Positions 32,036-43,663 of a stretch of 64,000 nucleotides of DNA are shown in pieces (the stretch's first letter is position 1; each line of letters begins with the position of its first letter). The DNA is taken from contig OY821521.1 in the NCBI GenBank assembly GCA_963682025.1, forward strand, positions 50,925,307 to 50,989,306, in the 5' to 3' direction. Source of the DNA: Cordilura impudica (Eukaryota > Arthropoda > Insecta > Diptera > Scathophagidae). The position numbers were made by a program, and so were the translations under genes. Under the pieces are notes generated by a model. That model ran no database searches. It saw nothing but the letters and a program-made list of their open reading frames with translations, and was not told the DNA's origin.

Positions 32036-32450
32036 TTTGACCGATCCCACCTTATGTTATACAAATCAAGTCAGAATCATTTTCTGTGTTGGTGTCCACT
32101 AATGACCTCACCTCAGTATTGTTGGGTTCTATCTATTAAGTCTCTTTCCCTAAATTTTAAAAAAAGTTTGCCTTAAGGCAATTAACAATCTCGAAAATTA
32201 TGAAGAGTCAAAACGGATTATAGAAATAAAAAATCCTCTACTTTTTTAAATAAAATCGATTCAGTAAAACAAAATTCGCTTAAGATAGATTGTCAGCGGC
32301 CTAATTTTCGCAGTCGTGAAAATATTTCTTATTCCCTTTCTCGTTACGAAACGAAACGATTTATTGTTTCAGTATTGCAAAACACGGAAATAAATATGTT
32401 TTACAACACTGCACAAATGTAACAGATTAAACAGAAAATGTTAAAAAAAG

Positions 32451-32712
32451 ATATCGAGGGCTTATATTCAAAAAGTGCTATCTACATTTCACAGCAAAAT
32501 TAATTTTTAATTTCATACTGTTCTCTGATGTAACTGTCAAATATAATATTAATTTTGATATCATACATGATTAGTACGACCATTTCTTAATAGATATTGT
32601 AGCAAATCGATCGACAAATACTTTAGGTTCTTATTAATAAATTAGTTTTACACACTCTCTTTAAAATAATTATTAATGCAGATAGCACTTTTTGAATATA
32701 AGCCCTCGATAT
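32451..32712. mobile_element. MITE with ATATCGAGGGCTTATATTC inverted ends
   Basis: About 38 bp at each end (ATATCGAGGGCTTATATTC, AAAAAGTGCTATCT) are inverted and nearly perfect around a 185-bp AT-rich body. No coding capacity. The ends ATAT are themselves palindromic, so the target duplication cannot be fixed. Confidence 0.82.
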
Positions 32713-32719
32713 GTTTATT

Positions 32720-33135
32720 ATTAAATTGAAAAGTGACATTAAAACAAAGTGAAATATTAACGAATTGTAATTAAATTTAGACAGCCGAGTATACAAAACG
32801 TTAGCACAATTCAACAAAACTAATTAGCGACTTATTTTAATAATAGTACAGGTCCGTAGGGACCTTTTCACTAATCCACGTACTAACCGTCATTAAATCT
32901 CAATAAAATGTAAACTACTGCTCGTATCCCTTCAAAACCAGCACACTTTTTCTTGAAATACACGTACTGTTCTGGTATTCAACCCATACAACATTAAGGA
33001 GTTGGATCTTCTCACAAACAGAAGAGTTAATAAACGAATATTCTTACTAGATAGAATGATAAGTTGTCAACAAAATTCACTTTGCTTCATTCCAAATATT
33101 TATTGTATTATTTATTACAAATAAAAGAAAAATAA
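32720..33135. other. No gene seen
   Basis: Unique-looking AT-rich sequence with no supported feature. Confidence 0.45.
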
Positions 33136-33139
33136 AATA

Positions 33140-33540
33140 CCCAATTTCGCTGAACAAAATTATTGGTACACTTAGCCACATTCTTAAAATTTTATAGATG
33201 TAGTAACTTTTTTTGAGAAATCTCTTCTACTTCTTAATAGGACAATATTCATATGTCGAAGCCCAAATGTCAGTGTGCCTTGAATTTTCAAAAAAATTAT
33301 TGATTTTATAAAAATGGGCAACAAAGAGAAGGAAACCACCAAATCGCAGCGAAAAATGATTCTATATTTGCACATAGAATTCGTGCATCGTTTCAAGGAA
33401 GCCTCAACATTTGAAGTGCAAAGCAATAATGTCACCCTACCCTATATCTCTAAAGGCCAGCTTATATCATCACACTTTGTAATACGACCTGTCAAAAAGT
33501 TGAGTATTACGAAAAAGCTTATGTTATGAAATTGACAGTC
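33140..33540 (+). pseudogene. Tc1-like transposase N-terminal fragment (tentative)
   Basis: A 71-codon frame starts MGNKEKETTKSQRKMILYLH at 33314, a form usual at the start of Tc1 transposases. It loses resemblance after about 20 residues. Upstream, ACAAAATTATTGGTACACTT (33156-33175) resembles a Tc1-type terminal repeat. Only the beginning of an element seems to be left. Confidence 0.45.
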
Positions 33541-33699
33541 TGTAGGATTTTGTTTTCGAAGTCCGATGGTTTAAGAAACGTTTCTAAAAACTTGCCATTT
33601 TCATCGGACCAGAGTTGTTTTTTTGGTAATAAAATAATCTAACCCATAAAAACAAAGTTTTTATTAAAACTCTTTCTTTCCTTATGCATATGAGTTTTG

Positions 33700-34262
33700 A
33701 ATATCTCCGTGACTGTGCGTGACTATATGCGATTATCTTAAAATTAATCTTTGGCCACAACAAGTCTATGCACAAAGTTTTAGACCGATCGAATGAGGGG
33801 AGGTGAGCTTTTAATCTATCCCCGACTGTGTGTGACTAATTCAAAGTTAATCTTTTTCACAGCTAGACTATCGACCAAGTTTCAGATCGATCGGATAAGG
33901 GGAAATGGGTTTTAAATCAATCCGTGACTGTGTGTGACTATGCGTGACTATGTCGAAGTTAATCTTTCTTTACAGCAATTATATCAACCAAGTTTCAGAT
34001 TGATTGGATGAGGGGAAATCCGTTTTAAATTTCTCCGTGAATGTGTGTGACCATGCGTGACTAAGTCAAAGTTAATCCTTTTTCACGTCAAATGTATGGA
34101 CCAAGTTTTAGATCGATCGGATGAGGGGAAATGACATGTAGATCACTCCGTGACTGTGCGTGACTACCCCAAAATTAATCCGTGGTCACAACAAGACTAT
34201 GGGCCAAGTTTCAGATCAATTGGATAAGGGGGAATGGGGTTGCTCCACGACAGACAGAGAGT
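33700..34262. repeat. ~115-bp tandem repeat, five diverged units
   Basis: CTCCGTGACTGTGCGTGACTA or a variant recurs at about 33702, 33818, 33921, 34032 and 34147. Each unit continues AAGTTAATCTTT, CACAACAAGACTATG, CAAGTTTCAGATCGATCGG, ATGAGGGGAAATG. A diverged inverted copy is at 59340-59490, again preceding or following AAGAGTTTTAATAAAAAC. The array therefore belongs to a dispersed element. Confidence 0.8.
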
Positions 34263-34314
34263 TTGAGTTAAAAGGAAGAGTTTTAAAAAGAAATTTTAAA
34301 ATAATCTATAATAT

Positions 34315-35088
34315 TAATAGGCTAGGCGATTTTTTGTTACCGATGTAACTTTCACAGTTTTACCCCGATTTTGACAAAAAATTTATCATTTGAAAAGTAT
34401 TTCTTTTTAGCTGTTACCCAGATTTACAGATTTTCATCGTATGGTATATTTTTTTGGAGTTATGACCGTTCAAAGTTGCTACTAACACATACATAACATT
34501 ATACAATGCTATGTGTGTGCTTATTATGCCGTTTTCCTTTCTGACAAAAAATGTCGCATTTTATTTGCACTTTTTTCGAAAAGTTTATTTTTTTATATAT
34601 TCTGGATTAAGAGTAACCTTATCTTATACATCAATCGAAAGGTCTCAAAGTTGAGCGCTCGTAAAGCGTAAAAAATTGCAGCCATTGACTTCTTTCAGGT
34701 TATAGTGTGAGAATATTTCCACATTATTCCCCTTTTTTGAATGTTTTCACCCTATGACTTCAAAGAGGATAATAATAAATTTTTTTTTTGCATTTTATGA
34801 ACATAGCACTTTGAGGCCTTTCGACTGATATATTAGATAAGGTTGCTCTTAATTCAGAATATATAAAAAAAATACACTTTTCAAAAAAAGTGCAAATAAA
34901 ATGCGACATTTTTTGTCAGAAAAGAAAGCGGAATTAAATTTGTTAATGTGTTTGTGTTAATGTGTTGAGTTTGTTTTCTTCATTAAAAATGCGTTGAATT
35001 GTAAAGCATACCTTTAGGGTCTTTATTAAATGAAAAAATAAAGTTTCCTAGAATTTGCGCTCGAATTTCGACTGCTGGAATCTGCTAG
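34315..35088 (+). mobile_element. Helitron containing a nested MITE
   Basis: A-TCTATAATATTAATAGGC to TCTGCTAG-T. The 3' palindrome is GCGCTCGAATTTCGACTGC. The element is split at about 34526 by a 406-bp inverted-repeat insertion and resumes ATTAAATTTGTTAATGTG. The empty site can be inferred from 7021-7040 (AAATAAAATTATTTTAAAAT): on the inverted strand the flanks here join to exactly this, giving insertion between A and T. Confidence 0.9.
34527..34932. mobile_element. MITE with ~130-bp inverted arms, nested in Helitron
   Basis: The left arm runs CCGTTTTCCTTTCTGACAAA, ATGTCGCATTTTATTTGCAC, GAGTAACCTTATCT and TCGAAAGGTCTCAAAG. The right arm is its inverse down to GACATTTTTTGTCAGAAAAG. ATTA occurs on both sides of the insertion in the Helitron sequence, a possible target duplication. 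Non-coding. Confidence 0.82.
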
Positions 35089-35089
35089 T

Positions 35090-35745
35090 TTTATTTAATA
35101 CAAAAAACAAAAATAATAAAAACAGGTAAGAAACTAAAGAATGAAACTAAAATGTTTAATTATTACTATTTAGTTTTTAATGTTTAATATTTAATTTTTA
35201 ATTTTCAACTTTTAGTTTTTAATTTTTCATTTTTAATATTTCATTTTTCATTTTTAGATTTTAATTTTTAATATTTCATTTTTATTTTTAATTTTTTATT
35301 TTAAATTCTTGTTAATTTTTAATTTCTTAATTTGAATTTTGAATTTTTTTTTTTAATTTTTAATTTTTAATTTTTCAGTTTTCATTTTTCATATTTCACT
35401 TTTAATTTTTCATTTTTAATTTTTAATATTTAATTTTTATTTTTAATTTTTTTTTCAATTTTTATTAATTTTTAATTTTTAATATTTAATTTTTAATTTT
35501 AACGATAAAAAAATATGTGGTAATAATTGCTTAGCCAATGTGGCATATGCAGTATTAATACACATAACTGCAATGACTTCAACAAAAGAAGAATACAACA
35601 TATGCAACATATCGTAAGAAAGCAACAAACACACTGAAAAATTTATTTTTTCAAGAGTTTTTTCATAGTTTCACTTATATCTTGTGACCCCTTTAACCGA
35701 TTTTAACGATTTTAAATAGCAGGTGTGGAGGGTATAAAAATAGAA
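35090..35745 (-). mobile_element. DINE-1/mini-me-like element, uninterrupted copy
   Basis: Inverted relative of 5413-7020. It runs from TATACCCTCCACACCTGC (reverse complement of 35720-35737) through AAATCGTTAAAATCGGTTAAA, TATGTTGTATTCTTCTTTTG, GAAGTCATTGCAGTTATGTG and the TTTTTAATT array, to TTTCTTACCTGTTTTTATT. The central part of the long copy is absent here. It gives the empty site for the foldback. Confidence 0.75.
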
Positions 35746-36137
35746 AATAAGAAAATAAATTCTAAATTCAAGGACAATCGTTAAGTGTTGCCGGGTTAAA
35801 TTTTGAAAATTCATGTTTTTCTCATGGGCAGTTATATGTAGCTTGCTCTATAGTAGGAACGTCGAAAAATTTAATAATTTTTGAATTGAAAAAACAAACA
35901 TATGATATAAATAAAGTTATATGTTTTAATTGCACAATACAAATTTCGTAAAAAAAAATCATTATTAAAATACGACAGGGCGTACTAGTTCACTTTATGA
36001 AACACATTGGTTTACTCCGACAAAAATGTTGAAAAAAAATATGAAAACTTCTTGTATATTCTGACCCATAGATTTCAGCGAATAAATACATTGCACATAT
36101 AACATTTTTTAGATAAATATACTACTATTTATAAATA

Positions 36138-36515
36138 CTAGCAGATTCCAGACCTCGAAATTCGAGCGCAAATTCTAGGAAATTTTATTTCTTCATTAAA
36201 TAAAGGTCCTAAAAGTATGCTAATCAATTATAGCCAATTCACAAATCAACACAAAAAACTAACTCATTTTTATTACAAACACATTAACAAATTTAATAAA
36301 CACACACACATAGCATTGTATAATTTTATGTGTGTGTTAGTAGCAACTTTAAATGCAATTTACTCAAAACAAAGGAAAAAATTTAAAAATATGTAAATCT
36401 GCAAATCGGCTAAAAAGAAATACCTTTCAAATCATATACTTTTGGTCACAATCGGGATAAAACGGTAGAACAAAACTCAGTCACAAGAAATCGCCTAGCC
36501 TATTAATATTATAGA
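36138..36515 (-). mobile_element. Non-autonomous Helitron
   Basis: A-CTAG at 36138-36141, palindrome CCTCGAAATTCGAGCGC, GCTAATCAATTATAGCCAAT, GCCTATTAATATTATAGA-T. Flanked by A and T as expected. One of the better preserved copies. Confidence 0.92.
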
Positions 36516-36529
36516 TTTAGTTATCAATG

Positions 36530-37440
36530 ATGAAATGATCTTCAAATTCTGTCATAATATGATGACGATGACTAATTTTTTTTTTGTTAATATGGCAACA
36601 TCGTTTAATGCTTCGTAAAGCAACTAATAATATAATAATATAACTTTCGAATAAAAATAACTACTATAAAAACAGAATTTTGGTTTCATTTCCCCAGTCA
36701 ATAGGGCAACACTATTAATGTGTTATGGCATAGTTCTTCGGAAGAACTTGTATTTGTAAATTAATATTTATTATTGAACAAATTTATGTATAAGTATGTA
36801 TGTAAAAATATTTATTGAATATATAATTACATGCAAATTAAGCACCTATGTTTAAATAAAAAAAAAATGGTAGAAAGAAAGATTAAAAAAAAAAAAAAAA
36901 AAAATATGACAAATATTGTAAAATATGGGATTTTTGATCCCTTTAACAAATTTTGTAAATGTGCTATGACTCTATTTAAGTTCCATTTTGTATGGGCTCG
37001 ATTCATTGTGGGATGTCGATGAATAGATAAACATATTGAAACGGCTTTTATAAATACAAATACCTTACGGTACTTTTATAAATTTAACCTTTTGTCTTTT
37101 CCCAATATAAACTTTTAATTGCTCAAAATCAATAAGTGGAATTAAAATATCAATTATATTTTTTCAAATATCAATTTGAATTAGGTATCATGATCGATTT
37201 TGTTTTCTCAGTTTTAATTTGATATGGTAAATTTAAAACCAATAGTAGTTAAGAGTCTGTAGTTGAATCAATTAGTTTTCAGACCAACAAATTTCCAATG
37301 AAAATTCAGTTGCTTACCGAAGAAATGTTTGTTTCAAATATTACAATAAATATTCAAAGGAACTGTACTAAACAAATTTTTTCGATGCCATTGTTTGAAA
37401 TTGTTTGAAAATCGAAAAATGGTCTGTAAGGCGATAATTG
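36530..37440. other. No gene seen
   Basis: Poly-A at 36886-36904 and AT-rich sequence. The 63-codon frame at 36831 is A-run driven. No family recognised. Confidence 0.5.
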
Positions 37441-37449
37441 AAATGGTCT

Positions 37450-37690
37450 TAGAGAGTACATTTTTGGACTACCGATTAATGGATGTAATAAACACACATA
37501 AATGAAATTTGATCATGATGCATATGATAATCTTGATCTTGGTGCAATTTAAGTTAACCCAACTTTTTACGGCCTATATACCGAATGTCGTCAAAATATA
37601 ATTGTACTTGCGACCTGTAGTTTGATTACAGGATTTATACAGACACACAGACAGATGGACATCGTTAAATGGGCTCAGAATCGTTTTTCG
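37450..37690 (-). mobile_element. Helentron/DINE-1-like fragment
   Basis: Diverged internal part: TTTTTGGACTACCGATTAAT, GGATGTAATAAACACACA, TGATTACAGGATTTATACAG, then ACACACAGACAGATGGACAT (microsatellite end) and GTTAAATGGGCTCAGAATCG. Both termini are lost. Confidence 0.7.
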
Positions 37691-38222
37691 AAATCAAATA
37701 CATTTTTAGGGCCATTTAAGGCGCTTATGTATATGGATGTGAATGATGACATATACAATGCGTTACAGACAATAAATGTTTATAAACATTGTTGGTTCAG
37801 CTTTCAATTATTTTTACTTTTTTGTCCGTAAATTTTTTTTTTAGCTAATTCAAAACGATTTGTGTTTTGTTAGTACTAATTTGGTAGTTGTTGATTGTGG
37901 TTCAAAAATAAATGAATTTTGTTATAGTCCCGTTGTTAAATGTATATTCATTTGTTTTAATAAACATTTTCAGGTAATTTAAACAAAAAAATAAATATAT
38001 GAGTGTGCACATACTGCTTATTTGGAAGCATGAGTAATTTAAAAAAAAAAACAATTTATATGTTGTTTTGGCCGGTTTATACAAGCACATAATATGGGCG
38101 CCCACAGGTAAATTTTAAAATGGAAATGTTTACAAACTTTTTTTTAAATACGTACACGTGCTAGAAAAGGTACCCATACACTTGAAGATAAAAAATTTAA
38201 ATATTAAAAAAAAATTATAAAA

Positions 38223-39355
38223 TCTATAATATTAATAGGCTAGGCAATTTCTTGTGACCGATGTTTTGTTCTATTTATCGCGATTTTGACCAAACGTATA
38301 TTATTTGAATGGTATTTATTTTTAGCTGTTCACCAGATTTACAGATTTTTAAATTTTTTCCCTTATTTTGAGTAAATTTCATTTAAAGTTGCTACTAACA
38401 CATACATAAAACAAGTAAGAAAATTATAGTCGGTCTATACCGACTATACGATACCCTATACCATGCGTTTAGAAACCCTATCTCTTAGGCCCAACTAACT
38501 GGACATTGAAAATAAGCAAAAACCAAATTTGAGTGGGATTTTTATTAATTTTTTTGGCTGCAGATATGAAAAAGTTCATATCGGATGCTATATCTATAAA
38601 GGGACTAGGTCCAAAAATGGACCGATCCTGATCATGTTTGGTAAAGTCTCTTGTATTTTGCAAAAATATGTACAAACAAAATTTGAGAAGAATCAGTGCA
38701 ATATTTTTGTTTTTTAATAGATTTAGGTGAAGATCGGGAAGCAGCTCTATATGGGGTCAAAGGGATCATTTTTGGACTACTCATTAGTGGATGTAATGAA
38801 CGCATACAAACCCAATTTGAGTAAGATCTATATGACAATTTGGATCTTATGGCAATTTATGTCGATTTCATATGGGTAATTTGTATGGGGGCTAGGTCTG
38901 AACATGGACCGATTCTCACCAATTTCAATAGCGTTCATCCCATGGCCGATAAAAGCTTATATACCAAATTTCATCAAAATATATTAATATTTGCGACCTG
39001 CAGTTTGATTACAAGGTTTACATGGACACACAGACGGACGGACGGACATTGTTAAATCAACTCAGAAAGTGATTCTGATTCGATCGGTATAATTAAAGAT
39101 GGGTCTAGGTCAAATATTTTTGGTTGTTACAAACAGCAGCACAAAGTCATTATACCCAAACCACATAGTGGTATAGGGTATAATTATACATGCGCTATGT
39201 GTGTTTTTATTCAATTGGTTTATGTGTTTATAATGAGTTTTTTATCTTCATTCACAATTATAAACCACAAAAATTGTTGGTTTGTACATTGGCTAAGTTG
39301 AGAAATAAAGTTTCCTAGAATATGCACTCGAATCTCGGGCGTACGAATCTGCTAG
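38223..39355 (+). mobile_element. Helitron interrupted by a helentron
   Basis: A-TCTATAATATTAATAGGC to TCTGCTAG-T. The 5' third stops at CTACTAACACATACATAAA (38410). The 3' two-thirds resume at 39183 with ATTATACATGCGCTATG, the expected continuation. Removing 38408-39182 restores a normal ~360-bp copy. Confidence 0.9.
38408..39182 (-). mobile_element. Helentron/DINE-1-like element nested in Helitron
   Basis: Minus orientation and full length: AACAAGTAAGAAAATTATAG, a palindrome with one mismatch (TAGTCGGTCTATACCGACTA), ATACCCTATACCATGCG, microsatellite GACGGACGGACGGACATT near 39034, and the 5' end CCACATAGTGGTATAGGGTA. The surrounding Helitron is older than this insertion. Confidence 0.9.
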
Positions 39356-39530
39356 TATTTTCAATTAAGAATTTTTTCCATTGTTATTTTTTTTACACGT
39401 TTCTCTCAAAATTAGGGAATGTTTCTACTTAAATTTTTTTACAATGCAAATATGCAGTTTGGCAACTATAAGTGATACAAAAAGTATTCGTACATTTACA
39501 ATTATGCCATAACTGGTGTCTAATCGCCGC

Positions 39531-39711
39531 ATTCGTTACCAAGTAAAATCAATCGAAATTCCATATTTTCATTAATTATTTAAAGAAGATGGATAAACGT
39601 CAGAACTCGTTTCACTTTTACTCTTAACCAGGGGCCATAATTCGTTAACTGTGGCAGATTAAAATTTTTCTTAGTATTTTATTTTGGAAAATGGCGAATG
39701 CGACGATTAGA
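39531..39711. mobile_element. MITE relative of the 29892 element (inverted)
   Basis: Inverted ends CTAATCGCCGCATTCG and (reverse complement) CTAATCGTCGCATTCG, with the internal TTCGTTAACTGTGGCAGATT. It carries AAATACTAAG without insertion, which proves the target of the MITE at 29949. Confidence 0.78.
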
Positions 39712-39832
39712 TAAAGTTGATTTGAATAAAGTTGATTTGAATTGCATAATTATATATTTTTTGGAAACTATATTAGAAATGGGGGTAAATCTTTACAAGA
39801 AATAGTTTGGCAGAAGTCACTGCTCAGGGCAG

Positions 39833-40810
39833 TACGTCGCACAGTGGCGCCATTTGAGTTTTTTCGTGGCAAAAATCACAACTGAGATAATCAAATAAGA
39901 ATTAAGTGTTGGAACAAGGTGCTACGACCTTCTAGATGCTCACTTATTGGTTATCAGAGGTGAAATTTGTTAACGTCATGAAAAAAATCATGTTCATGTT
40001 ATCTGATCTATTACCTGATAGGTAACGTTTGGGTTAGGAGTTTATGAAAGGGTTGTGGTTCCATGTCTAAAAATATACCTGTTACCTGTATACACATGAG
40101 ATTTAGGTCAAATTACGCAATTTTGATATTATGAACGTATTCAATTAAGATGCGTGCCTACCTGTAATGACCATAAGTCAATATTTTAACAATATTATTG
40201 TTCTGTGATTGGATAGTTGACTATATTTCTATTTTAAGTTCGTACCTGCTAATGTAAAATAATATTTTATTTGTGCATCCTGTACCTGTATCTAAATTTA
40301 CCAGGGATATAGCCATACACTCTGGAACAATGTCTTTTTTTAATTATTTTTTACCTCTAGCAATCGAAGGAACATCTGTACTTTGTTGAATTAGGTTAAG
40401 GAATAATCAAGGAATATACGTATTTGAAAATATGACCGAAATAAAAAATTATAAGTTTTTTTTCTTTTCCATAAAAGTTGAAAAATAGTGAAAAAAAATA
40501 GACAATTGATTAATAACGATTTACCTGAAGAAATACAAAGAAAACAGTAAATTTTTTTTTATAATAAAATACATAAATCAATAGACACAAAAAAATTCGA
40601 TAAGTTACTTAGTTTTTTTATATTCTACCTGCAACTGGAGCAAATTGTCTAAAAATTGTGTTTTTTTTTTTTTGAAAATCTGTCAATTTTGAAATCTTTG
40701 AACAATTTTCTATAAGATGATTTATTCAAAATATTGTAAGTGGAAATGAAATTTTTGATTTTTGTGTGTCGCACAGTGGGTGGCATGATAGTCCAAATAA
40801 GAATTAATTC
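39833..40810. repeat. Flanking direct repeats around ~0.9 kb
   Basis: GTCGCACAGTGG and CAAATAAGAATTAA occur together, in the same orientation and order, at 39835-39912 and 40767-40809. The enclosed DNA has no frame. The nature of the unit is unknown: it may be a tandem duplication partly erased, or repeats at the two ends of a decayed element. Confidence 0.45.
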
Positions 40811-40850
40811 AGGGAAGCCGGTATTTAAAAAAAATATTTTTTTTTACAAA

Positions 40851-41190
40851 TCTATAATATTAATAGGCTAGGCAATTTCTTGTGACCGATGTTTTGTTCT
40901 ACCGTTTTATCCCGATGTTGACAAAACATATATTTTTTGAAAAGTATTTCGTTTTAGCTGTTCACCAGACTTACAGACTTTTGCCTTTATTTTGAGTAAA
41001 TTACATTTAAAGTTACTACTAACACGTACATAAAATTATAAATATGCTATGTGTGTGTTTATTAAGTTTGTTAATGTATTTGTAAGTTTGTTTTCTTCAT
41101 TCACAATAATGATAAATCAAAAAAGTATTAGTTTGTGAATTGCTAAGTTGATAAAAAAAGTTGACTAGAATTTGCACTCGAATTTCGAGT
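40851..41190 (+). mobile_element. Helitron without its last bases
   Basis: A-TCTATAATATTAATAGGC start and all internal blocks, ending right at the palindrome GCACTCGAATTTCGAGT (41174-41190). The CTAG terminus has been replaced by unrelated AACGAAAAG. Confidence 0.85.
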
Positions 41191-41194
41191 AACG

Positions 41195-42125
41195 AAAAGA
41201 AAGATAAAACAAAACAAAAAACAATGAACAAGTGTTATCTATTGCGTTTGCAACATATTTTGAATTTCAACTGGGGATTTTTAAAAGAAAGTTAAATATT
41301 TCGCGTGATTGCAAATATACGCCAAATGTTTTTGTGGAATCCACAAGCTGAGACCCCATAGTAAATTACTGTGGAAACAGTTTTACCCAATCTCACTCAA
41401 TAACACTTTGAAACTCTATATTTATTTCAAAAATACCCATTTTTTTGGGATAATATTTAAAAAGATTTTAAAAATATTTCTACAACATTTTTCTAAAAAA
41501 AAAAATTATCAATACCTGAAGTTGAAGCATCTATTTAAAAAAAGTTTTGATATTAGAACAAACACTTGAAATTCGTAGTTTTTACTTTTTACCACTTTGC
41601 ACTTAATTAGCGAAAATTATTGAACTTTGAGCGAGTATAACAAAAAAAGTAAACAACATGGATACGTTTTTTTGACAGCTATTGATGGTGAATTTTATCT
41701 GCTTTAAGCAGGTACCAAAACTTATTACAATATCTTAACTTCAACTTTTGAATTAATGCTCACTTTTTACACATTTCAACCCAATGTGCGTCGTTCATAA
41801 GTACAAACTCACCAATCCTAATTTGCCAAAACCTGGTCGCCCCTCCAAAATGATTAAGAGCGAAAAGCGAACTACTATTTGTAAATGCAATCGACCTTTT
41901 TCTATTTTATTTGTTGTTTGTTTCTTTAGAATTTTCTAAATCGGGTCAAGGTCCTCAATTATTTTATATACATATAAATAAAAGATTATTTATTTCAATT
42001 TTATTTTATCCGACGTTTCGTTGGTTTTTTCTAACTTCTTCAGGGATGAACTTTTTTTGTCAATTTTTTATCATTTCCTTTTATATAAAAAATAGATTAC
42101 ACAACACTTATTTAATAAATTAATG
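41195..42125. other. No gene seen
   Basis: AT-rich with frames of 70-86 codons that are Phe/Lys-rich and show no family features. Nothing supported. Confidence 0.45.
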
Positions 42126-42129
42126 TTAA

Positions 42130-42473
42130 CTAGCAGATTCCAGCGCTCGAAATTCGAGTGCAATTTCTAGGCAATTTTATTTTTCAACTTAGCCAATTCA
42201 CAAACCAACACTATTTTGGTTTATTATTATTGTGAATGAAGATAATAAACTCATTAACAAATTTAATAAACACACACATAGCATATGTATAATTTTATGT
42301 ATGTGTTAAATGCAATTTACTCAAAATAAAGGACAAAATTAAAAAATCTGTAAATCTGCAAAACGGCTAAAAAGAAATACCTTTCAAATAATATACGTTT
42401 GGTCAAAATCGGGATAAAACGGTAGAACAAAACATCGGCCACAAGAAATCGCCCAGCCTATTAATATTATAGA
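42130..42473 (-). mobile_element. Non-autonomous Helitron
   Basis: A-CTAG at 42130-42133, palindrome GCGCTCGAAATTCGAGTGC, GCCTATTAATATTATAGA-T. Intact and flanked by A and T. Confidence 0.92.
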
Positions 42474-42559
42474 TGTAAAATATAAAATAAAATATCACAG
42501 TTGGTTTTTGTATTCTCTAACGTTGAGAGCTAAAAATCTAAAGAAACAAACAACAAAGA

Positions 42560-43265
42560 GAAGCGAACTATTTTGGCTTCAGTAAAACAGAATCCCAGAA
42601 TAACTTCTTCCCAAATTAAATTTAAAATCAATGAAGCCTTCAGCAAAGACATCCATATATTAACAAAACTGACTTATCATGCTCGTGCAGCCCGTAGAAA
42701 GCCAGTCATTTCAAATGCAAATAGAAACGTACTTATAGGCTTTGAATATACCGCATATGCAAACCGTACATATGAGGCATAAAGGAAAAAGTGGAACTGC
42801 ATTAAATAAAGAAAATATTTGAGTCTTTAATGTACCAAATTTGATACGTAAACATTTCACTACAAAATTTTTAAAAAAGTGGACAACTGAAGTGTGGAGA
42901 AAATTATTGGTTCAAACAGTATAATGATCCAGAACATACGGCGCAAAATGGCAAGCTGTGTTTGCTCTACAAATCAATTAAAATCACCACCCTAATGCCC
43001 GCTTTTCATCCTATAGAGGATTTTTGGGTTATACTGGAGCGCAGCATCCGTCAGCAAAAAGTAACCACAAACGTAATGTTAAAAAGCGTAATTTTGAGTG
43101 AATGGGGTGAATTAAGTAAAGAGAATACTTAAAGTTGGTTGAGTCAAATTGTCTCAAAGGGGTCCTAAAAAGCTAAGGATATTCTAGAAGTTATTAAATT
43201 ATGGCATATTTAATGTAAGTTTAGTTTTTTTGTATTAATGTTTGAAATGTACGAATACTTTTTCT
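42560..43265 (+). pseudogene. Tc1-like transposase relic
   Basis: The frame from 42573 gives SVKQNPRITSSQIKFKI, then HARAARRKPVISNANRNV, the DNA-binding half and linker of Tc1 transposases. After a large internal loss comes NDPEHTAQNGK-like sequence near 42930, then HPIEDFWVILERSIRQQKVT near 43010, the third catalytic region. Several stops and frameshifts. The sequence TGTACGAATACTTTTTC at about 43247 looks like the right terminal repeat; its inverse AAAAAGTATTCGTACA lies at 39479 and another copy at 44631. Confidence 0.75.
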
Positions 43266-43269
43266 TATG

Positions 43270-43640
43270 ATTTTTATACTCTACACATCATTGTGCAGAG
43301 GGTATATATCAGTTTGTTAATCCTTTTGTAACTCATCGAATAAATTTCGGAGACCCCATAAACTGTCTGTCTGTTTATTGGTTGTCCTCAATAGGGCGAA
43401 TTGGTTGCACTACTTAGGCTTAAAATGTTCATCATAATCTGCAGCAGTTTGGTATTGCATTTGGATCCTCTAGGACCAAACAGGCAAGGAATGATATACG
43501 AAAATGTAAAAATAATCTGCAGCAGTTTGGTATTGCATTTGGATCTCCTCTAGGACCAAACAGGCAAGGAATGATATACGAAAATGTAAAAATACTTGGG
43601 TAAAGTTTCGTATAACAAACCAAAATTAGTGAAAAATATT
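43270..43640 (+). mobile_element. DINE-1/mini-me-like 5' fragment
   Basis: TATACTCTACACATCATTGTG, then CAGAGGGTATATATCAGTTT, GTAACTCATCGAATAAATTTC and GGAGACCCCATAAACTGTCTG parallels 5413-5510. The microsatellite is reduced to CTGTCTGTCTG. Confidence 0.7.
43434..43592. repeat. 79-80-bp perfect tandem duplication
   Basis: AATCTGCAGCAGTTTGGTAT, GCATTTGGAT, CCTCTAGGACCAAACAGGC, AAGGAATGATATACGAAAATG occurs twice in succession, differing by one 1-bp indel (GGATCCTC versus GGATCTCCTC). A very recent duplication. Confidence 0.92.
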
Positions 43641-43663
43641 TATACGTAACAGAACATGTGCAT

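Noticed and set aside
38529..38717. Recurrent frame GIFINFFGCRYEKVHIGCYI in several copies
   Set aside because: Same reason: a by-product of helentron repetition, with the opposite strand equally open.
39833..40810. LTR retrotransposon suggested by direct repeats
   Set aside because: The repeats are short and imperfect, there is no TG..CA structure, no primer-binding site and no gag/pol frame between them.
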